A stretch of DNA of 64,000 bases from Chachezhania antarctica (lineage in GTDB: Bacteria > Pseudomonadota > Alphaproteobacteria > Rhodobacterales > Rhodobacteraceae), in assembly GCF_003646465.1 (NCBI RefSeq), contig NZ_QZEX01000004.1, forward strand, positions 1-64,000, read 5' to 3'. Each line of letters begins with the position of its first letter. The stretch's first letter is position 1. The notes under the pieces were generated by a model. That model was not told the origin of the DNA and did not search any database. It worked only from the letters and a program-made list of their open reading frames with translations. Positions 36,159 through 45,070 of this stretch are shown here, piece by piece. The position numbers and the translations under genes were made by a program.

Positions 36159-36614
36159 TCACTCGTTCTGCCAGCGGTCCAGTGCCGCCTCGTCCTCGGC
36201 CCGGGCCTCGACCCATGCCTCGCCGGTGGCGACGTATTCCTTCTTCCAGAACGGCGCGCGGGATTTCAGGTAGTCCATCAGGAACTCGGCCGAGGCGAAC
36301 GCATCGGCACGGTGCCGCGCGGCGGTGGCGACCATCATGATCGGCTCGCCCACCTTCAGAACGCCGAAGCGGTGCACCACCAGCGCATCGCTCAGCACCC
36401 AACGCTCCATGGCCTCGGACGCGATCTGCTCCAGCGCCGCCTCGGTCATGCCGGGATAATGCTCGATCTCCATCGCTTCCAGCGCGCCATCGGGCCTGTT
36501 CCGCACGATGCCCGTGAATGAAACCATGGCCCCAGCGCCATCCAGTGATGCGGAAAAGGTGTTCACCTCTTCGCCGGGATCGAACCTTTCTGCCTGCACA
36601 CGGATCTGAACCAA
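36159..36614 (-). CDS. moaE: Molybdopterin synthase catalytic subunit
   Basis: A 151-residue MoaE, which with thiocarboxylated MoaD inserts sulfur into precursor Z to make molybdopterin. The conserved FTGIVRN, EHYPGMTE and the lysine-bearing FWKKEY are all present. The best start is a TTG at 36614 preceded by GGGGGA, because the family N-terminus (VQIRVQAERFDPGEE) begins there and no ATG or GTG fits. It follows moaD after 23 bases. Confidence 0.92.
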   Translation of the reverse strand: MVQIRVQAERFDPGEEVNTFSASLDGAGAMVSFTGIVRNRPDGALEAMEIEHYPGMTEAALEQIASEAMERWVLSDALVVHRFGVLKVGEPIMMVATAARHRADAFASAEFLMDYLKSRAPFWKKEYVATGEAWVEARAEDEAALDRWQNE

Positions 36615-36637
36615 ACACGTTCCCCCAGAAAAACTCC

Positions 36638-36883
36638 TCAGCCGCCGGTCATCGGCGGGAAGAAGGCCACCTCGCGCACGCCATCCAGCGGCGCATCGAA
36701 ATCGGCCAGGTCCTGATCCACTGCCACCCGCAGCGCGCTCAGGTCCGAAAAGGCCATCGCGTAACGTTCCTCGCGCGCCGAAAGCTCGGCCACCAGGTCG
36801 GCCACGGTCGCGGCGTCGGTCTCCACCCGTTCCTTCGGATGGCCGATCCGCTCGCGGACCCATGCGAAATAGAGCACATCCAT
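36638..36883 (-). CDS. moaD: Molybdopterin synthase sulfur carrier subunit
   Basis: An 81-residue ubiquitin-fold protein with the required C-terminal Gly-Gly (FFPPMTGG), which is adenylated and thiocarboxylated before donating sulfur to MoaE. The start at 36883 has AAGGAGA 7 bases upstream and shares one base with the pgsA stop (TGATG). The pgsA-moaD-moaE order on the minus strand is compact and probably one operon. Confidence 0.93.
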   Translation of the reverse strand: MDVLYFAWVRERIGHPKERVETDAATVADLVAELSAREERYAMAFSDLSALRVAVDQDLADFDAPLDGVREVAFFPPMTGG

Positions 36884-37542
36884 CACTCTGTCTCCTTCAG
36901 ATGCGGCCACGCCTTGCGGAAGTAATCAACCCCCGTGACAAGCGTCAATGCCGCAGCCAGCCAGATCAGGCCCAGGCCCGTCCACGCCAGCCCCTCGGAG
37001 ACGGACCACTTCCAGCCCAGGCCCTGCAGATCCTCGGCCCGCCCGGCCAGCACATCGCCCACCGTCTGCGAGTCCATGCCTACAACCGCGGCGCCCACCG
37101 CGTGTTCGGCAATGCCCTGCGCCAGCAGCACGGCAATCGCCACCATCTGCGCCGCGGTCTTCCACTTGGCCAGCTTCGTGACCTTCAGCGTGCCGGACAC
37201 ATCGCCCAAAAACTCGCGCAGGCCCGAAACGAATACCTCGCGAAACAGGATGATGACGGCCGGCAGCAGGATCGCCCCGCGCAGCCCCGAGACATAGACC
37301 AGCGTCAGAAGCGCCGCCGTCACCATCGCCTTGTCGGCGATGGGGTCCAGCATCGTGCCAAGCCGCGTCACCTGTCCCCAGGCGCGCGCAAGGTAGCCGT
37401 CGGTCCAGTCGGTGAGCGAGGCCGCCACGAACAGGACAAGCGCCAGCCAGTCGGCAAGCGGGCGCGCCAGCACCAGAAAGCCCAGGGCCAGCAGCGGTGC
37501 GGCCAGCAGGCGCGCGATGGTCAGTACCGTTGGAAAAGTCAT
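36883..37542 (-). CDS. pgsA: CDP-diacylglycerol-glycerol-3-phosphate 3-phosphatidyltransferase
   Basis: A 219-residue membrane enzyme making phosphatidylglycerol phosphate from CDP-diacylglycerol and glycerol 3-phosphate. The CDP-alcohol motif is complete, DWTDGYLAR then GTMLDPIADK, giving DxxDG-AR-G-D-D. The N-terminal TFPTVLTIARLL is typical of PgsA. The start at 37542 is preferred over longer upstream options, which run into an intergenic hairpin element. Confidence 0.95.
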   Translation of the reverse strand: MTFPTVLTIARLLAAPLLALGFLVLARPLADWLALVLFVAASLTDWTDGYLARAWGQVTRLGTMLDPIADKAMVTAALLTLVYVSGLRGAILLPAVIILFREVFVSGLREFLGDVSGTLKVTKLAKWKTAAQMVAIAVLLAQGIAEHAVGAAVVGMDSQTVGDVLAGRAEDLQGLGWKWSVSEGLAWTGLGLIWLAAALTLVTGVDYFRKAWPHLKETE

Positions 37543-37642
37543 GTCCCGTCCTATCGTCTGGCGCTGCCCGGGAAAAGCGCGTTCCGAAAGCACCGGGCAT
37601 TTCCATGAAAGACAACGCGCGCGGCGCCCCTTCCGGTCCTGT

Positions 37643-37706
37643 CCTTCTTCTTTTTTCCGGAAATACTCCGGGGGAAGCGCCGAAGGCGCGGCGGGGCAGA
37701 GCCCCG
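37643..37706 (-). repeat. Two-hairpin 3' element, copy D (downstream of the PaaI-type gene)
   Basis: Starts directly at the TAA of the PaaI-type gene and reads on the minus strand: CGGGGCTCTGCCCCG, stem GCGCC-TTC-GGCGC, then CCCCCGGAGTATTT, a purine-rich spacer and AAGAAGAAGG. pgsA follows on the same strand about 100 bases away. Confidence 0.7.
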
Positions 37707-38192
37707 TTACCCGGCCGGCGGCGTCATCACGATGCAGGTGGTCGAGCCCGTGGCATAAAGCTTGCCGTCCTCGACCCCGCGGATCTCTCCATGCGAGACG
37801 CCGGTCGACCGGCCCACGTGATCTGTCCAGCCCGTGCAGTCGATCATTCGCCCGATGGGGATCGAGCGGATGATATTTATCTTGTATTCCAGCGTCGTGT
37901 AGGTCGTACCCTTGGGCAGCATCGTCTGCACCGCGCAGGCCATCGCGCTGTCCAGCAGCGTGCCGTACCAACCGCCATGCACGGAACCGATCGGGTTGCA
38001 GACTTCGAGCTTCGGTTCGCCACGGAAGACGACGCGGCCGGGCTCGACCTCGTGCATATTGTAGTTCATCAGCTTCGCGATCGGCGGCGCCGGAAGGTCG
38101 CCGGCCAGAATGCCCTTGATGAACTCCATCCCCGACAGTGCCAGAATCTCTTCCGGCTTGGGCATGTCCTCGATCTTCTCGATCACGCGCAT
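37707..38192 (-). CDS. PaaI-type hotdog thioesterase
   Basis: A 161-residue acyl-CoA thioesterase of the hotdog fold. The core NPIGSVHGGWYGTLLDSAMA holds the HGG motif and the acid used in catalysis, followed by YTTLEYKINIIRSIPIG. PaaI members hydrolyse aromatic or medium-chain acyl-CoAs; the substrate here is unknown. The start at 38192 has AAGGAG 6 bases upstream; a GTG nine codons earlier is unlikely. Confidence 0.87.
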   Translation of the reverse strand: MRVIEKIEDMPKPEEILALSGMEFIKGILAGDLPAPPIAKLMNYNMHEVEPGRVVFRGEPKLEVCNPIGSVHGGWYGTLLDSAMACAVQTMLPKGTTYTTLEYKINIIRSIPIGRMIDCTGWTDHVGRSTGVSHGEIRGVEDGKLYATGSTTCIVMTPPAG

Positions 38193-38302
38193 GCGATGCT
38201 CCTTCTCATGAAACGACACCGGCCGGACGCTATCGCCCGGCCGACCGAAGTCACTTCAGATTTAGCATCCGCTCTGCGCCGCAGAGAAGCGCCGCGTGAG
38301 TC

Positions 38303-39169
38303 TTACGCCACGTCGCGCAGGTCGACCTGCGGGGTCACACCCAGCGCGTGGCAGACATCGCGCGTCAGTTCGGGGCGGTTCAGCGTGTAGAAATGGAACG
38401 TGTCGACGCCTTCATCCATCAGGTCGGAGCACAGCTCGGTGCACATCGCCGTGGCCAGCAGGTCCTGACGGTCGTCGCGGGTTGCCGCGTCGAATGCCTG
38501 ATCGACCCAAGCCGGGATGATCGTGCCACAGCTTTCGGCAAAGCGGCGCGCGCCCTTCCAGTTCTCGATCGGCAGGATGCCCGGCACGATCGGCGCGTCG
38601 ATCCCGGCTTTTTCGCAGGCATCGCGGAACCGCAGGAAGGTCTCGGCTTCGAAGAAGAACTGGGTCAGCGCCTCGGTCGCGCCAGCGTCGATCTTGCGCT
38701 TCAGCCAGTCGACATCCGCCTTGTTGTCGGCCGCTTCCGGGTGCTTGTCCGGGTAGGCGCCAACGCGGATGGTGAAATCGCCGGCATCCCGCAGGGCCGA
38801 GATCAGCTCGCACGAATCGGCGAAACCTTCGGGGTGGGCGGTGAACTTGTCGGCGCCCTTCGGCGGATCGCCGCGAAGCGCCACAATGTCCTTCACGCCG
38901 GCTTCGGCGAAGCCTTTGACGATTTCCATCGTTTCCTCTTTCGAGGCATCGACACAGGTCAGGTGCGCCGCGACCGGCAGGCCCGACGACTTGTGCAGCG
39001 TTGCCACCGCATCGCGGGTCAGGTCGCGCGTCGTGCCGCCGGCCCCGTAAGTGACCGAAACGAAACGCGGGTTCAGCGGTGCAAGGTGCTGGACAGTGTC
39101 CCACAGCCGAAACGACCCTGCCAGGTCACGCGGGGGGAAGAATTCGAAAGAGACGCTGGGAGCGGCCAT
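38303..39169 (-). CDS. metF: Methylenetetrahydrofolate reductase
   Basis: A 288-residue bacterial-type MTHFR that reduces 5,10-methylene-THF to 5-methyl-THF for methionine synthesis. VSFEFFPPRD opens the TIM barrel with its catalytic Glu, and SVTYGAGGTTRD, ALRGDPPKG and TQFFFEAETF are conserved FAD/folate segments. The C-terminal SAM-binding domain of eukaryotic enzymes is absent, as normal. It is divergent from a LysR regulator with a palindrome between them. Confidence 0.95.
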   Translation of the reverse strand: MAAPSVSFEFFPPRDLAGSFRLWDTVQHLAPLNPRFVSVTYGAGGTTRDLTRDAVATLHKSSGLPVAAHLTCVDASKEETMEIVKGFAEAGVKDIVALRGDPPKGADKFTAHPEGFADSCELISALRDAGDFTIRVGAYPDKHPEAADNKADVDWLKRKIDAGATEALTQFFFEAETFLRFRDACEKAGIDAPIVPGILPIENWKGARRFAESCGTIIPAWVDQAFDAATRDDRQDLLATAMCTELCSDLMDEGVDTFHFYTLNRPELTRDVCHALGVTPQVDLRDVA

Positions 39170-39180
39170 GAGCTAATATC

Positions 39181-39195
39181 CTCAAAAGATTTGAG
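39181..39195. promoter_or_regulatory. Candidate MetR-type operator (T-N11-A palindrome)
   Basis: CTCAAAAGATTTGAG is a perfect 6-3-6 inverted repeat containing a T-N11-A core (TCAAAAGATTTGA), the usual form of a LysR-family site. It is 11 bases from the metF start and 64 bases from the regulator start. Confidence 0.55.
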
Positions 39196-39259
39196 CACTT
39201 GTGACACTGATGCTTCCGTGAGACAAACTCATAATCTTCAAGAACAACATGAAGCAGAC

Positions 39260-40165
39260 ATGCATATAGAGTTCCGCCACCTTCGTACGATCCGCGCCAT
39301 TCATGAAGCCGGCGGGCTGGCGAAGGCTGCCGATCAGCTGCACATTACCCAAAGCGCGCTGTCTCACCAGATCAAGGGGCTGGAGGATCAGGCGGGGGTC
39401 GAACTGTTCGTCCGCCGGTCGAAACCGATGCGCCTATCGGCCGCCGGGCTGCGCCTTCTGCGGCTGGCCGAACAGGTCCTTCCCAAGATCGAAGCGCTGC
39501 AGGAGGAATTCACGGCGCTTCGCGATGGCAAGACGGGGCGGATGCATATCGCCATCGAATGTCATGCCTGTTTCGAATGGCTATTCCCGGTGCTGGAGGA
39601 ATTCCGCAAGGACTGGCCCGATGTCGATGTCGACATCCGCCCGGGCCTCGCCTTCGATGCCCTGCCCGCATTGGAGAAGGAGGAGGTCGACCTCGTCGTA
39701 TCCTCCGATCCCGAAGATCTGCCGGGGATCGAATGGGTGGAGCTTTTCGACTACGCGCCGGTCTTCGTCGCCGCAGCCTCGCATCCGCTGGCGGCCAAAA
39801 CCTATATCGACGCGGCGGATTTCCGTGGCGAGACTCTGATCACTTACCCCGTGGAACGCTCGCGGCTGGACATCTTCAGCCAGCTTTTGTCGCCCGCGAA
39901 GGTCGAGCCCGCAAATATCCGGCAGGTCGAACTGACGGCCGTGATCCTGCTGCTGGTTGCGTCGAATCGGGGCGTCGCGGTGCTGCCCGACTGGGTGGTG
40001 CGCGAGGTGAAGTACAGTTCCGACTACATCACCCGGCCGCTGACCGAGACGGGGCTGACCCGTCGGCTTTATGCCGCTGTCCGGCGCGAGGACCTTGAAA
40101 AGCCCTTCGTCCAGCGGCTGGTGGCGCTTGCACGCACCGAGGCGCGCAAGCTGCAATCGATGTAG
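39260..40165 (+). CDS. metR: LysR family regulator, MetR-like
   Basis: A 301-residue LysR-type regulator. The winged helix-turn-helix is LRTIRAIHEAGGLAKAADQL then HITQSALSHQIKGLEDQAG, and a periplasmic-binding-like effector domain fills residues about 90-300. The DNA-binding segment and the effector start (MHIAIECHACFEWLFPVLEEF, shown in part as MHIAIECHACFEWLF) match MetR, which uses homocysteine. Divergence from metF supports the name. The start at 39260 is where family homology begins; the frame is open far upstream across metF by chance. Confidence 0.87.
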   Translation: MHIEFRHLRTIRAIHEAGGLAKAADQLHITQSALSHQIKGLEDQAGVELFVRRSKPMRLSAAGLRLLRLAEQVLPKIEALQEEFTALRDGKTGRMHIAIECHACFEWLFPVLEEFRKDWPDVDVDIRPGLAFDALPALEKEEVDLVVSSDPEDLPGIEWVELFDYAPVFVAAASHPLAAKTYIDAADFRGETLITYPVERSRLDIFSQLLSPAKVEPANIRQVELTAVILLLVASNRGVAVLPDWVVREVKYSSDYITRPLTETGLTRRLYAAVRREDLEKPFVQRLVALARTEARKLQSM

Positions 40166-40166
40166 A

Positions 40167-41207
40167 TCAGATCACCTTGACGATCTGCTTGCCCATGTTC
40201 CCGCCCTTCAGCATCGACATGAAGGCCTCGGGCGCGTTTTCCAGCCCTTCGGCGATGTCTTCAAGGAACGCGATGTCGCCGCTGGCGACCTTGGGCGCGA
40301 TTTCCGAGATGAACTGAGGATAAACGTCGAAGTGGTTCGAGATGATGAACCCGTTCGCCGTCAGGAACTTCACAAGGATCGTGCGCCACAGCTTGGGCGC
40401 CGTAAGGCCCTGATCGGTCGCATCTGCGCCAAGGCCGCCGGCATTGTACCACGAGATCATGCCGCAGATCGGGATACGCCCGAACGCGTTCATCATCGGC
40501 ATGACCGCTTCCAGAACCTTGCCGCCGACGTTTTCGAAATAGATGTCGATCCCGTCCGGGCATTCCGCTTTCAGCGCCTTGCGCAGATCGGACGCGGTGT
40601 CATAGGCGCGGTGATCCAGGCAGGCGTCGAAGCCGAATTTCTCGACCGCCAGCTTGCACTTGTCGGCCCCGCCCGCGATGCCGACGGCGCGCAGGCCCAT
40701 CGACTTCGCGACCTGCCCGACCATCGATCCTACCGGCCCGGTAGCCGCGGCGACGACCAGCGTCTCGCCCGCCTTGGGCTTGCCGATCTGGGTGAAGCCG
40801 TACCAGCCAGTGAAGCCCGGCATGCCCAGCACGCCCAGCGACGCGGTGATCGGGCCCTGTGTCGGGTCGACCTTGCGCAGCATCTTGGCAGGCAGACAGC
40901 CATGGGTCGCCCAGCCGAACATGCCGAAGGCATAGTCGCCCGGCTTGAAGTCGGGGCTGTTCGAGGCGATGACCTCTCCCACCGCGCCGGCTTCCATCGT
41001 GCCGCCGACGGGCACGGGTGCGGAATAGCTTTCGGCGTCGTCCATCCGCCCGCGCATATACGGGTCGAGCGACATGTAGTGGACGCGCACCAGCACTTCG
41101 CCGTCGTCCGGAACGGGCGTTTCGGCCGCTTCGTAGCTGAAGTTTTCCGGCTTGGGCGCGCCGTCGGGGCGGCTGGCCAGAGCCACGCGATACATCTGGT
41201 CGGACAT
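40167..41207 (-). CDS. NADP-dependent medium-chain reductase, CurA/leukotriene B4 dehydrogenase type
   Basis: A 346-residue zinc-free medium-chain dehydrogenase/reductase. Markers are SLDPYMRGRMDDAESY, the nucleotide loop AAATGPVGSMVGQVAK, and IDIYFENVGGKVLEAVMPMM. The family reduces alpha,beta double bonds (curcumin, alkenals, prostaglandins). GGAGACC precedes the start at 41207. Its stop is one base from the stop of the convergent metR-like gene, leaving no room for a terminator. Confidence 0.9.
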   Translation of the reverse strand: MSDQMYRVALASRPDGAPKPENFSYEAAETPVPDDGEVLVRVHYMSLDPYMRGRMDDAESYSAPVPVGGTMEAGAVGEVIASNSPDFKPGDYAFGMFGWATHGCLPAKMLRKVDPTQGPITASLGVLGMPGFTGWYGFTQIGKPKAGETLVVAAATGPVGSMVGQVAKSMGLRAVGIAGGADKCKLAVEKFGFDACLDHRAYDTASDLRKALKAECPDGIDIYFENVGGKVLEAVMPMMNAFGRIPICGMISWYNAGGLGADATDQGLTAPKLWRTILVKFLTANGFIISNHFDVYPQFISEIAPKVASGDIAFLEDIAEGLENAPEAFMSMLKGGNMGKQIVKVI

Positions 41208-41412
41208 TTTTGGGGTCTCCTCCACGGGGGCATTCGATTTGCGACCGTGCCGACTGTCGGGTCGCCTGACAAGGGTCCGGCACAGCTTACGCCGCGACAG
41301 AGATGGGAACCCCGGGGCTTTTCTTTGGCACATCTCCCGCGTATAGGCGCGCGTGAAGGCCTGTCGGGGAACCGCGGGCCGTTTCCGAAATTCTCGAAAG
41401 GCTCGCAATCCG

Positions 41413-42198
41413 ATGGTCGGCAGCGCCAATCTCAACATCATGGTCAAGGCCGCGCGCAAGGCGGGCCGGTCGCTGGTCAAGGACTTCCGCGAGGTCGAGA
41501 ACCTTCAGGCCTCCACCAAGGGGCCGGGCGATTTCGTCTCCAAGGCCGATATCGCCGCGGAAGAGATCATCCGCAAGGAACTGATGGAGGCGCGCCCCAC
41601 ATATGGCTGGTGCGGCGAGGAAAGCGACGATGTCGCGGGCGAGGACCCGACCCGGCGCTGGATCGTGGATCCGCTGGACGGGACGACGAACTTCCTGCAC
41701 GGCATGCCGCACTGGGCGATCTCGATCGCGCTGGAGCACAAGGGCAATGTCGTCGCCGGTGTCGTCTACGACGCCGCCAAGGACGAGATGTTCATGGCCG
41801 AGAAGGGTCAGGGCGCGTGGCTGAACGACACCCGGCTGCGCGTGTCGGCCCGGCACAAGATGATCGAAAGCGTCTTCGCCACAGGGTTGCCCTTCGGCGG
41901 CAGGCGGGAACTGCCGGATACGCTGAAGGACCTCGGACAACTCCTGCCCGTGACCGCCGGCGTCCGGCGCTGGGGGGCGGCGGCGCTCGACATGGCCTAC
42001 GTGGCCGCGGGGCGCTATGAAGGGTACTGGGAACGTGGGCTGAACGCCTGGGATATCGCCGCGGGCATCATCATCGTGCGCGAAGCCGGCGGATTCGTGG
42101 AACCCATCGCCCCGGATGACAACATTCTGGAAAGCGGCTCGCTGATCTGTGCCAACGGCGCGGTGTTCGATGGCTTCGCCAAGATCATCCGCGGGTAG
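41413..42198 (+). CDS. suhB: Inositol monophosphatase family protein (SuhB)
   Basis: A 261-residue Mg-dependent phosphatase. The first metal motif is GEES (residues 68-71), the second WIVDPLDGTTNFLHG (DPLDGT at 86-91), and the third ERGLNAWDIAAG. SuhB hydrolyses inositol 1-phosphate and in some bacteria also binds the ribosomal RNA antitermination complex. The start at 41413 fits family length; an upstream ATG at 41353 adds a non-conserved basic stretch. Confidence 0.92.
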   Translation: MVGSANLNIMVKAARKAGRSLVKDFREVENLQASTKGPGDFVSKADIAAEEIIRKELMEARPTYGWCGEESDDVAGEDPTRRWIVDPLDGTTNFLHGMPHWAISIALEHKGNVVAGVVYDAAKDEMFMAEKGQGAWLNDTRLRVSARHKMIESVFATGLPFGGRRELPDTLKDLGQLLPVTAGVRRWGAAALDMAYVAAGRYEGYWERGLNAWDIAAGIIIVREAGGFVEPIAPDDNILESGSLICANGAVFDGFAKIIRG

Positions 42199-42211
42199 CG
42201 GACCTTTACAC

Positions 42212-42985
42212 TCAGCCCCAGGGATTGCGCCGCGGCGGACGTTTCTGGCGCGGGACCTTGGGAATCCGGCTGGGGCCACGGGCGTACCGCGCTTCCGGGT
42301 GGTCGGGATGGCCGTGGGTGCGGTTCCAGAAGGCCGGCCCGCCCCGTCGCAGCCATAGCGGGATCGTCAGCAGGAAGCCTGCGATGAAGCCCCCGGTATG
42401 GGCCCAGTAGGCCACGCCGCCGACATTCGGGTCCGCCCCGACCGAGCCCGCGAACTGCAGCACGAACCAGACCGCCAGCACCACGAAGGCGGGAATGGGG
42501 ATGATGCGGAAGATGATGATCAGGATCAGCAGCACATCGACCCGCGCCTTGGGGAAAAGCAGCAGGTAGCCGCCCATCACGCCGGCAATCGCGCCCGATG
42601 CGCCGACGGTCGGCACGACAGAGCCCTGTGCCGTGTAGACATGGATGAGGCCCGCGCCGATCCCCGCGGCAAGGTAGAAGGCCAGGAAGCCCAGGTGTCC
42701 CATCTCGTCTTCCAGGTTGTCGCCGAAAATCCATAGGAACAGCATGTTGCCGGCGATATGCATGAAGCCGCCATGTAGGAACATCGACGTGATGTAGGTG
42801 TAGTAGCCCGACCCCGCCTCGACCCGTGCCGGGATCAGCGCCCAGTCGTAGAAGAAATAGGTCAGCGCCCGCTGGTCGCCCAGGATCCCGGCATAGCTGA
42901 GAAATACCAGCACATTGATCGCGATCAGGGCATAGACGACATAGGGCGTGCGCCCGGACGGGTTGTGATCGCGGATGGGAAACAT
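42212..42985 (-). CDS. Rhomboid family intramembrane serine protease
   Basis: A 257-residue protein with six or seven membrane helices. The catalytic Ser is S130 in VGASGAIAG and the catalytic His is H196 in WAHTGGFIAGF. The oxyanion helix is HGGFMHIAGNMLFL, with H71, H76 and N80. It cuts membrane proteins within the bilayer; substrates are unknown. The C-terminal 35 residues are basic and Pro-rich and probably cytoplasmic. It is convergent with suhB, 13 bases apart. Confidence 0.93.
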   Translation of the reverse strand: MFPIRDHNPSGRTPYVVYALIAINVLVFLSYAGILGDQRALTYFFYDWALIPARVEAGSGYYTYITSMFLHGGFMHIAGNMLFLWIFGDNLEDEMGHLGFLAFYLAAGIGAGLIHVYTAQGSVVPTVGASGAIAGVMGGYLLLFPKARVDVLLILIIIFRIIPIPAFVVLAVWFVLQFAGSVGADPNVGGVAYWAHTGGFIAGFLLTIPLWLRRGGPAFWNRTHGHPDHPEARYARGPSRIPKVPRQKRPPRRNPWG

Positions 42986-43136
42986 GGGGCCTGCAGCGTT
43001 GGGTCACCGTTGCATATGGGGCGCGCGGCGCGGCTTGGCAATCTCCGCGCGGGATCGTGTGCCGCGAACCCCCTTCCCGCCGCGGTGCGCGCGCCGGCCC
43101 TTCCGGGGGGGGCTTCGGGCCTGTAGGGTCTGCGCC

Positions 43137-43907
43137 ATGGAATCGACTTCGGAACTGGATCAGGCCACCGCGCTGGCGATGCTCGACTGGCAGATCGAGC
43201 TGGGCGCCACCGAGGCCATCGGTGATGTGCCGGTCAATCGCTACGAGCTGGAAACGGCGCCGAAACCCGCGCGGGCGGCGCCCTCTGTCGCGGCGCCCGT
43301 CGTGCAGGAAGAGGTCGACCCGGTCGCCGTCGCGATGGCCGAGGCGGCGCGGGCGGACTCGCTGGAGGACCTGCGGGCCGCGTTGAACGCCTTCGAGCTG
43401 TGCGGGCTGAAGGCCGGGGCGAATTCCCTGGTCTTTTCCGACGGGGTGCCGGGATCGCGGGTCATGATCATCGGCGAGGCACCGGGACGCGACGAGGACC
43501 GGCAGGGCAAGCCTTTTGTGGGTCCCGCGGGGCAGTTGCTGGACCGGATGCTGGCCGAAATCGGGCTGAGCCGGGCGGAGAACGTCTACATCACCAATGT
43601 CCTGCCGTGGCGGCCGCCGCAAAACAGGGATCCGGAAACGCAGGAGCGGGAGATGATGAAACCGTTCCTCGCGCGGCATGTCGCATTGGCGGCGCCCGAT
43701 GTGCTGGTTCTGATGGGCAACATCAGTTGCGAGACGGTGCTGGGCCGCCGCGGGATCACCCGCCTGCGCGGCAAATGGGAGGAGGCGTGGGATCGTCCCG
43801 TTCTGCCGATGTTCCACCCGGCCTACCTGCTGCGCAACCCGGCGGCCAAGCGGCAGGCGTGGGCCGATCTGCTGGCGCTGAAGGCGCGGTTGAAACGCGG
43901 GGACTGA
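43137..43907 (+). CDS. Family 4 uracil-DNA glycosylase, iron-sulfur cysteines incomplete
   Basis: A 256-residue DNA repair glycosylase that removes uracil. GEAPGRDEDRQGKPFVG (residues 113-129), NVLPWRPPQNRDP and HPAYLLRNP (227-235) define family 4. The first 80 residues are an Ala/Glu-rich extension. The four Cys that hold 4Fe-4S in the archaeal and thermophile enzymes are mostly missing: I see only C89 and C198, and the KC and CPF positions are LP and KPF. A cluster-free version is likely. The next gene follows after 26 bases. Confidence 0.85.
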   Translation: MESTSELDQATALAMLDWQIELGATEAIGDVPVNRYELETAPKPARAAPSVAAPVVQEEVDPVAVAMAEAARADSLEDLRAALNAFELCGLKAGANSLVFSDGVPGSRVMIIGEAPGRDEDRQGKPFVGPAGQLLDRMLAEIGLSRAENVYITNVLPWRPPQNRDPETQEREMMKPFLARHVALAAPDVLVLMGNISCETVLGRRGITRLRGKWEEAWDRPVLPMFHPAYLLRNPAAKRQAWADLLALKARLKRGD

Positions 43908-43933
43908 CGGTTCCCGATTGCGAGAGTGTGACC

Positions 43934-44527
43934 ATGAAGCTTCTGGCCTTTTCCGACCTGCACCTGGCCCGGTCCCGCGCCGCGGACCTGGTGGCTGCCA
44001 GCGCCGATGCCGACCTGGTGATCGGTGCCGGCGATTTCTGCAACATGCGCGATGGGCTGGACATGGCCATGGATCTGTTGTCGGGCCTGAAGGCGCCGAT
44101 GGTGGCCGTGCCCGGCAATGCCGAAAGCGCGGATGAGCTGCGGGCGGCGGCGCCGCCCGGAATGACGGTCCTGCATGGCGAGGGTGTGGACGTGGATGGT
44201 TTGACGATCTTCGGACTGGGATATGCCGTGCCGCGGACGCCCTTCGGCGGATGGTCCTGCGATATGGATGAAGCCGAGGCCGAAACGATGCTGGCCGCCT
44301 GCGAGACGGCCGATCTGCTGGTGCTGCATTCGCCGCCCAAGGGGATCGCGGATGTCACCAGCACGGGGCAATCCATCGGCTCGACCTCTCTGCGTGACGC
44401 GATTGCGCGGATCGGGCCGAAGCTGGCGGTCTGCGGGCATATCCATGACAGCTGGGGCAAGGAGGGGACGATCGGGACCACCCGCGTCGTCAACCTTGGC
44501 CCCACAGTGAACTGGTTCGAGCTGTGA
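43934..44527 (+). CDS. Calcineurin-like metallophosphoesterase
   Basis: A 197-residue phosphoesterase with the dimetal motifs FSDLH (residues 6-10), GAGDF, GNAES in place of GNHE, HSPP and CGHIH. The short length and single domain fit the YfcE/DR1281-like group, which hydrolyses phosphodiesters or cyclic nucleotides. The substrate is unknown. It lies between the glycosylase and moaB genes and overlaps moaB by 4 bases (GTGA). Confidence 0.87.
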   Translation: MKLLAFSDLHLARSRAADLVAASADADLVIGAGDFCNMRDGLDMAMDLLSGLKAPMVAVPGNAESADELRAAAPPGMTVLHGEGVDVDGLTIFGLGYAVPRTPFGGWSCDMDEAEAETMLAACETADLLVLHSPPKGIADVTSTGQSIGSTSLRDAIARIGPKLAVCGHIHDSWGKEGTIGTTRVVNLGPTVNWFEL

Positions 44528-45054
44528 GCCCGCGGGAATTCATCCCCGTCCGGATCGCGGTGCTGACCGTGTCGGACACACGCGGGGTGCGGGACGACCG
44601 GTCCGGGCAGGTGCTGATCGACCGGATCGAGGCTGCGGGCCACGAGGTGGCGGACCGCGCGATCCTGCCCGACGAGCGCGACGAGATCGCCGCGCGGCTG
44701 CGGGAATGGATCGCCGACCCGGACGTGGATGTCGTGATCTCGACCGGGGGCACCGGGCTTACGGGCCGGGACGTGACGGTCGAGGCGCATCGCGATGTCT
44801 ACGAGAAGGAGATCGACGCGTTCGGGACGGTCTTCACCATTGTCTCGATGGAAAAGATCGGAACCTCGGCGGTGCAGAGCCGGGCCACGGCAGGCGTGGC
44901 CGGGGGAACCTACCTGTTTGCGCTGCCCGGAAGCCCCGGGGCCTGTAAGGATGCGTGGGACGGGATCCTGGAAAAACAGCTCGATTACCGGCACAGCCCC
45001 TGCAACTTCGTTGAAATCATGCCGCGGCTGGATGAATCCGAACGCCGGAAGTAG
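44524..45054 (+). CDS. moaB: Molybdenum cofactor biosynthesis protein MoaB
   Basis: A 176-residue MogA/MoaB-fold protein that binds molybdopterin and adenylates it before Mo insertion. ISTGGTGLTGRDVT is the nucleotide/pterin loop, and SRATAGVAGGTYLFALPGSP is the second conserved segment. It starts with GTG overlapping the phosphoesterase stop (GTGA). A two-hairpin element follows 16 bases after its stop. Confidence 0.92.
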   Translation: MSPREFIPVRIAVLTVSDTRGVRDDRSGQVLIDRIEAAGHEVADRAILPDERDEIAARLREWIADPDVDVVISTGGTGLTGRDVTVEAHRDVYEKEIDAFGTVFTIVSMEKIGTSAVQSRATAGVAGGTYLFALPGSPGACKDAWDGILEKQLDYRHSPCNFVEIMPRLDESERRK

Positions 45055-45070
45055 GCGGTTACGTGGTGTT

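Noticed and set aside
38348-39259. An N-terminal extension of the LysR regulator reading through metF
   Set aside because: LysR homology starts exactly at the Met at 39260, and the upstream part is antisense to metF.
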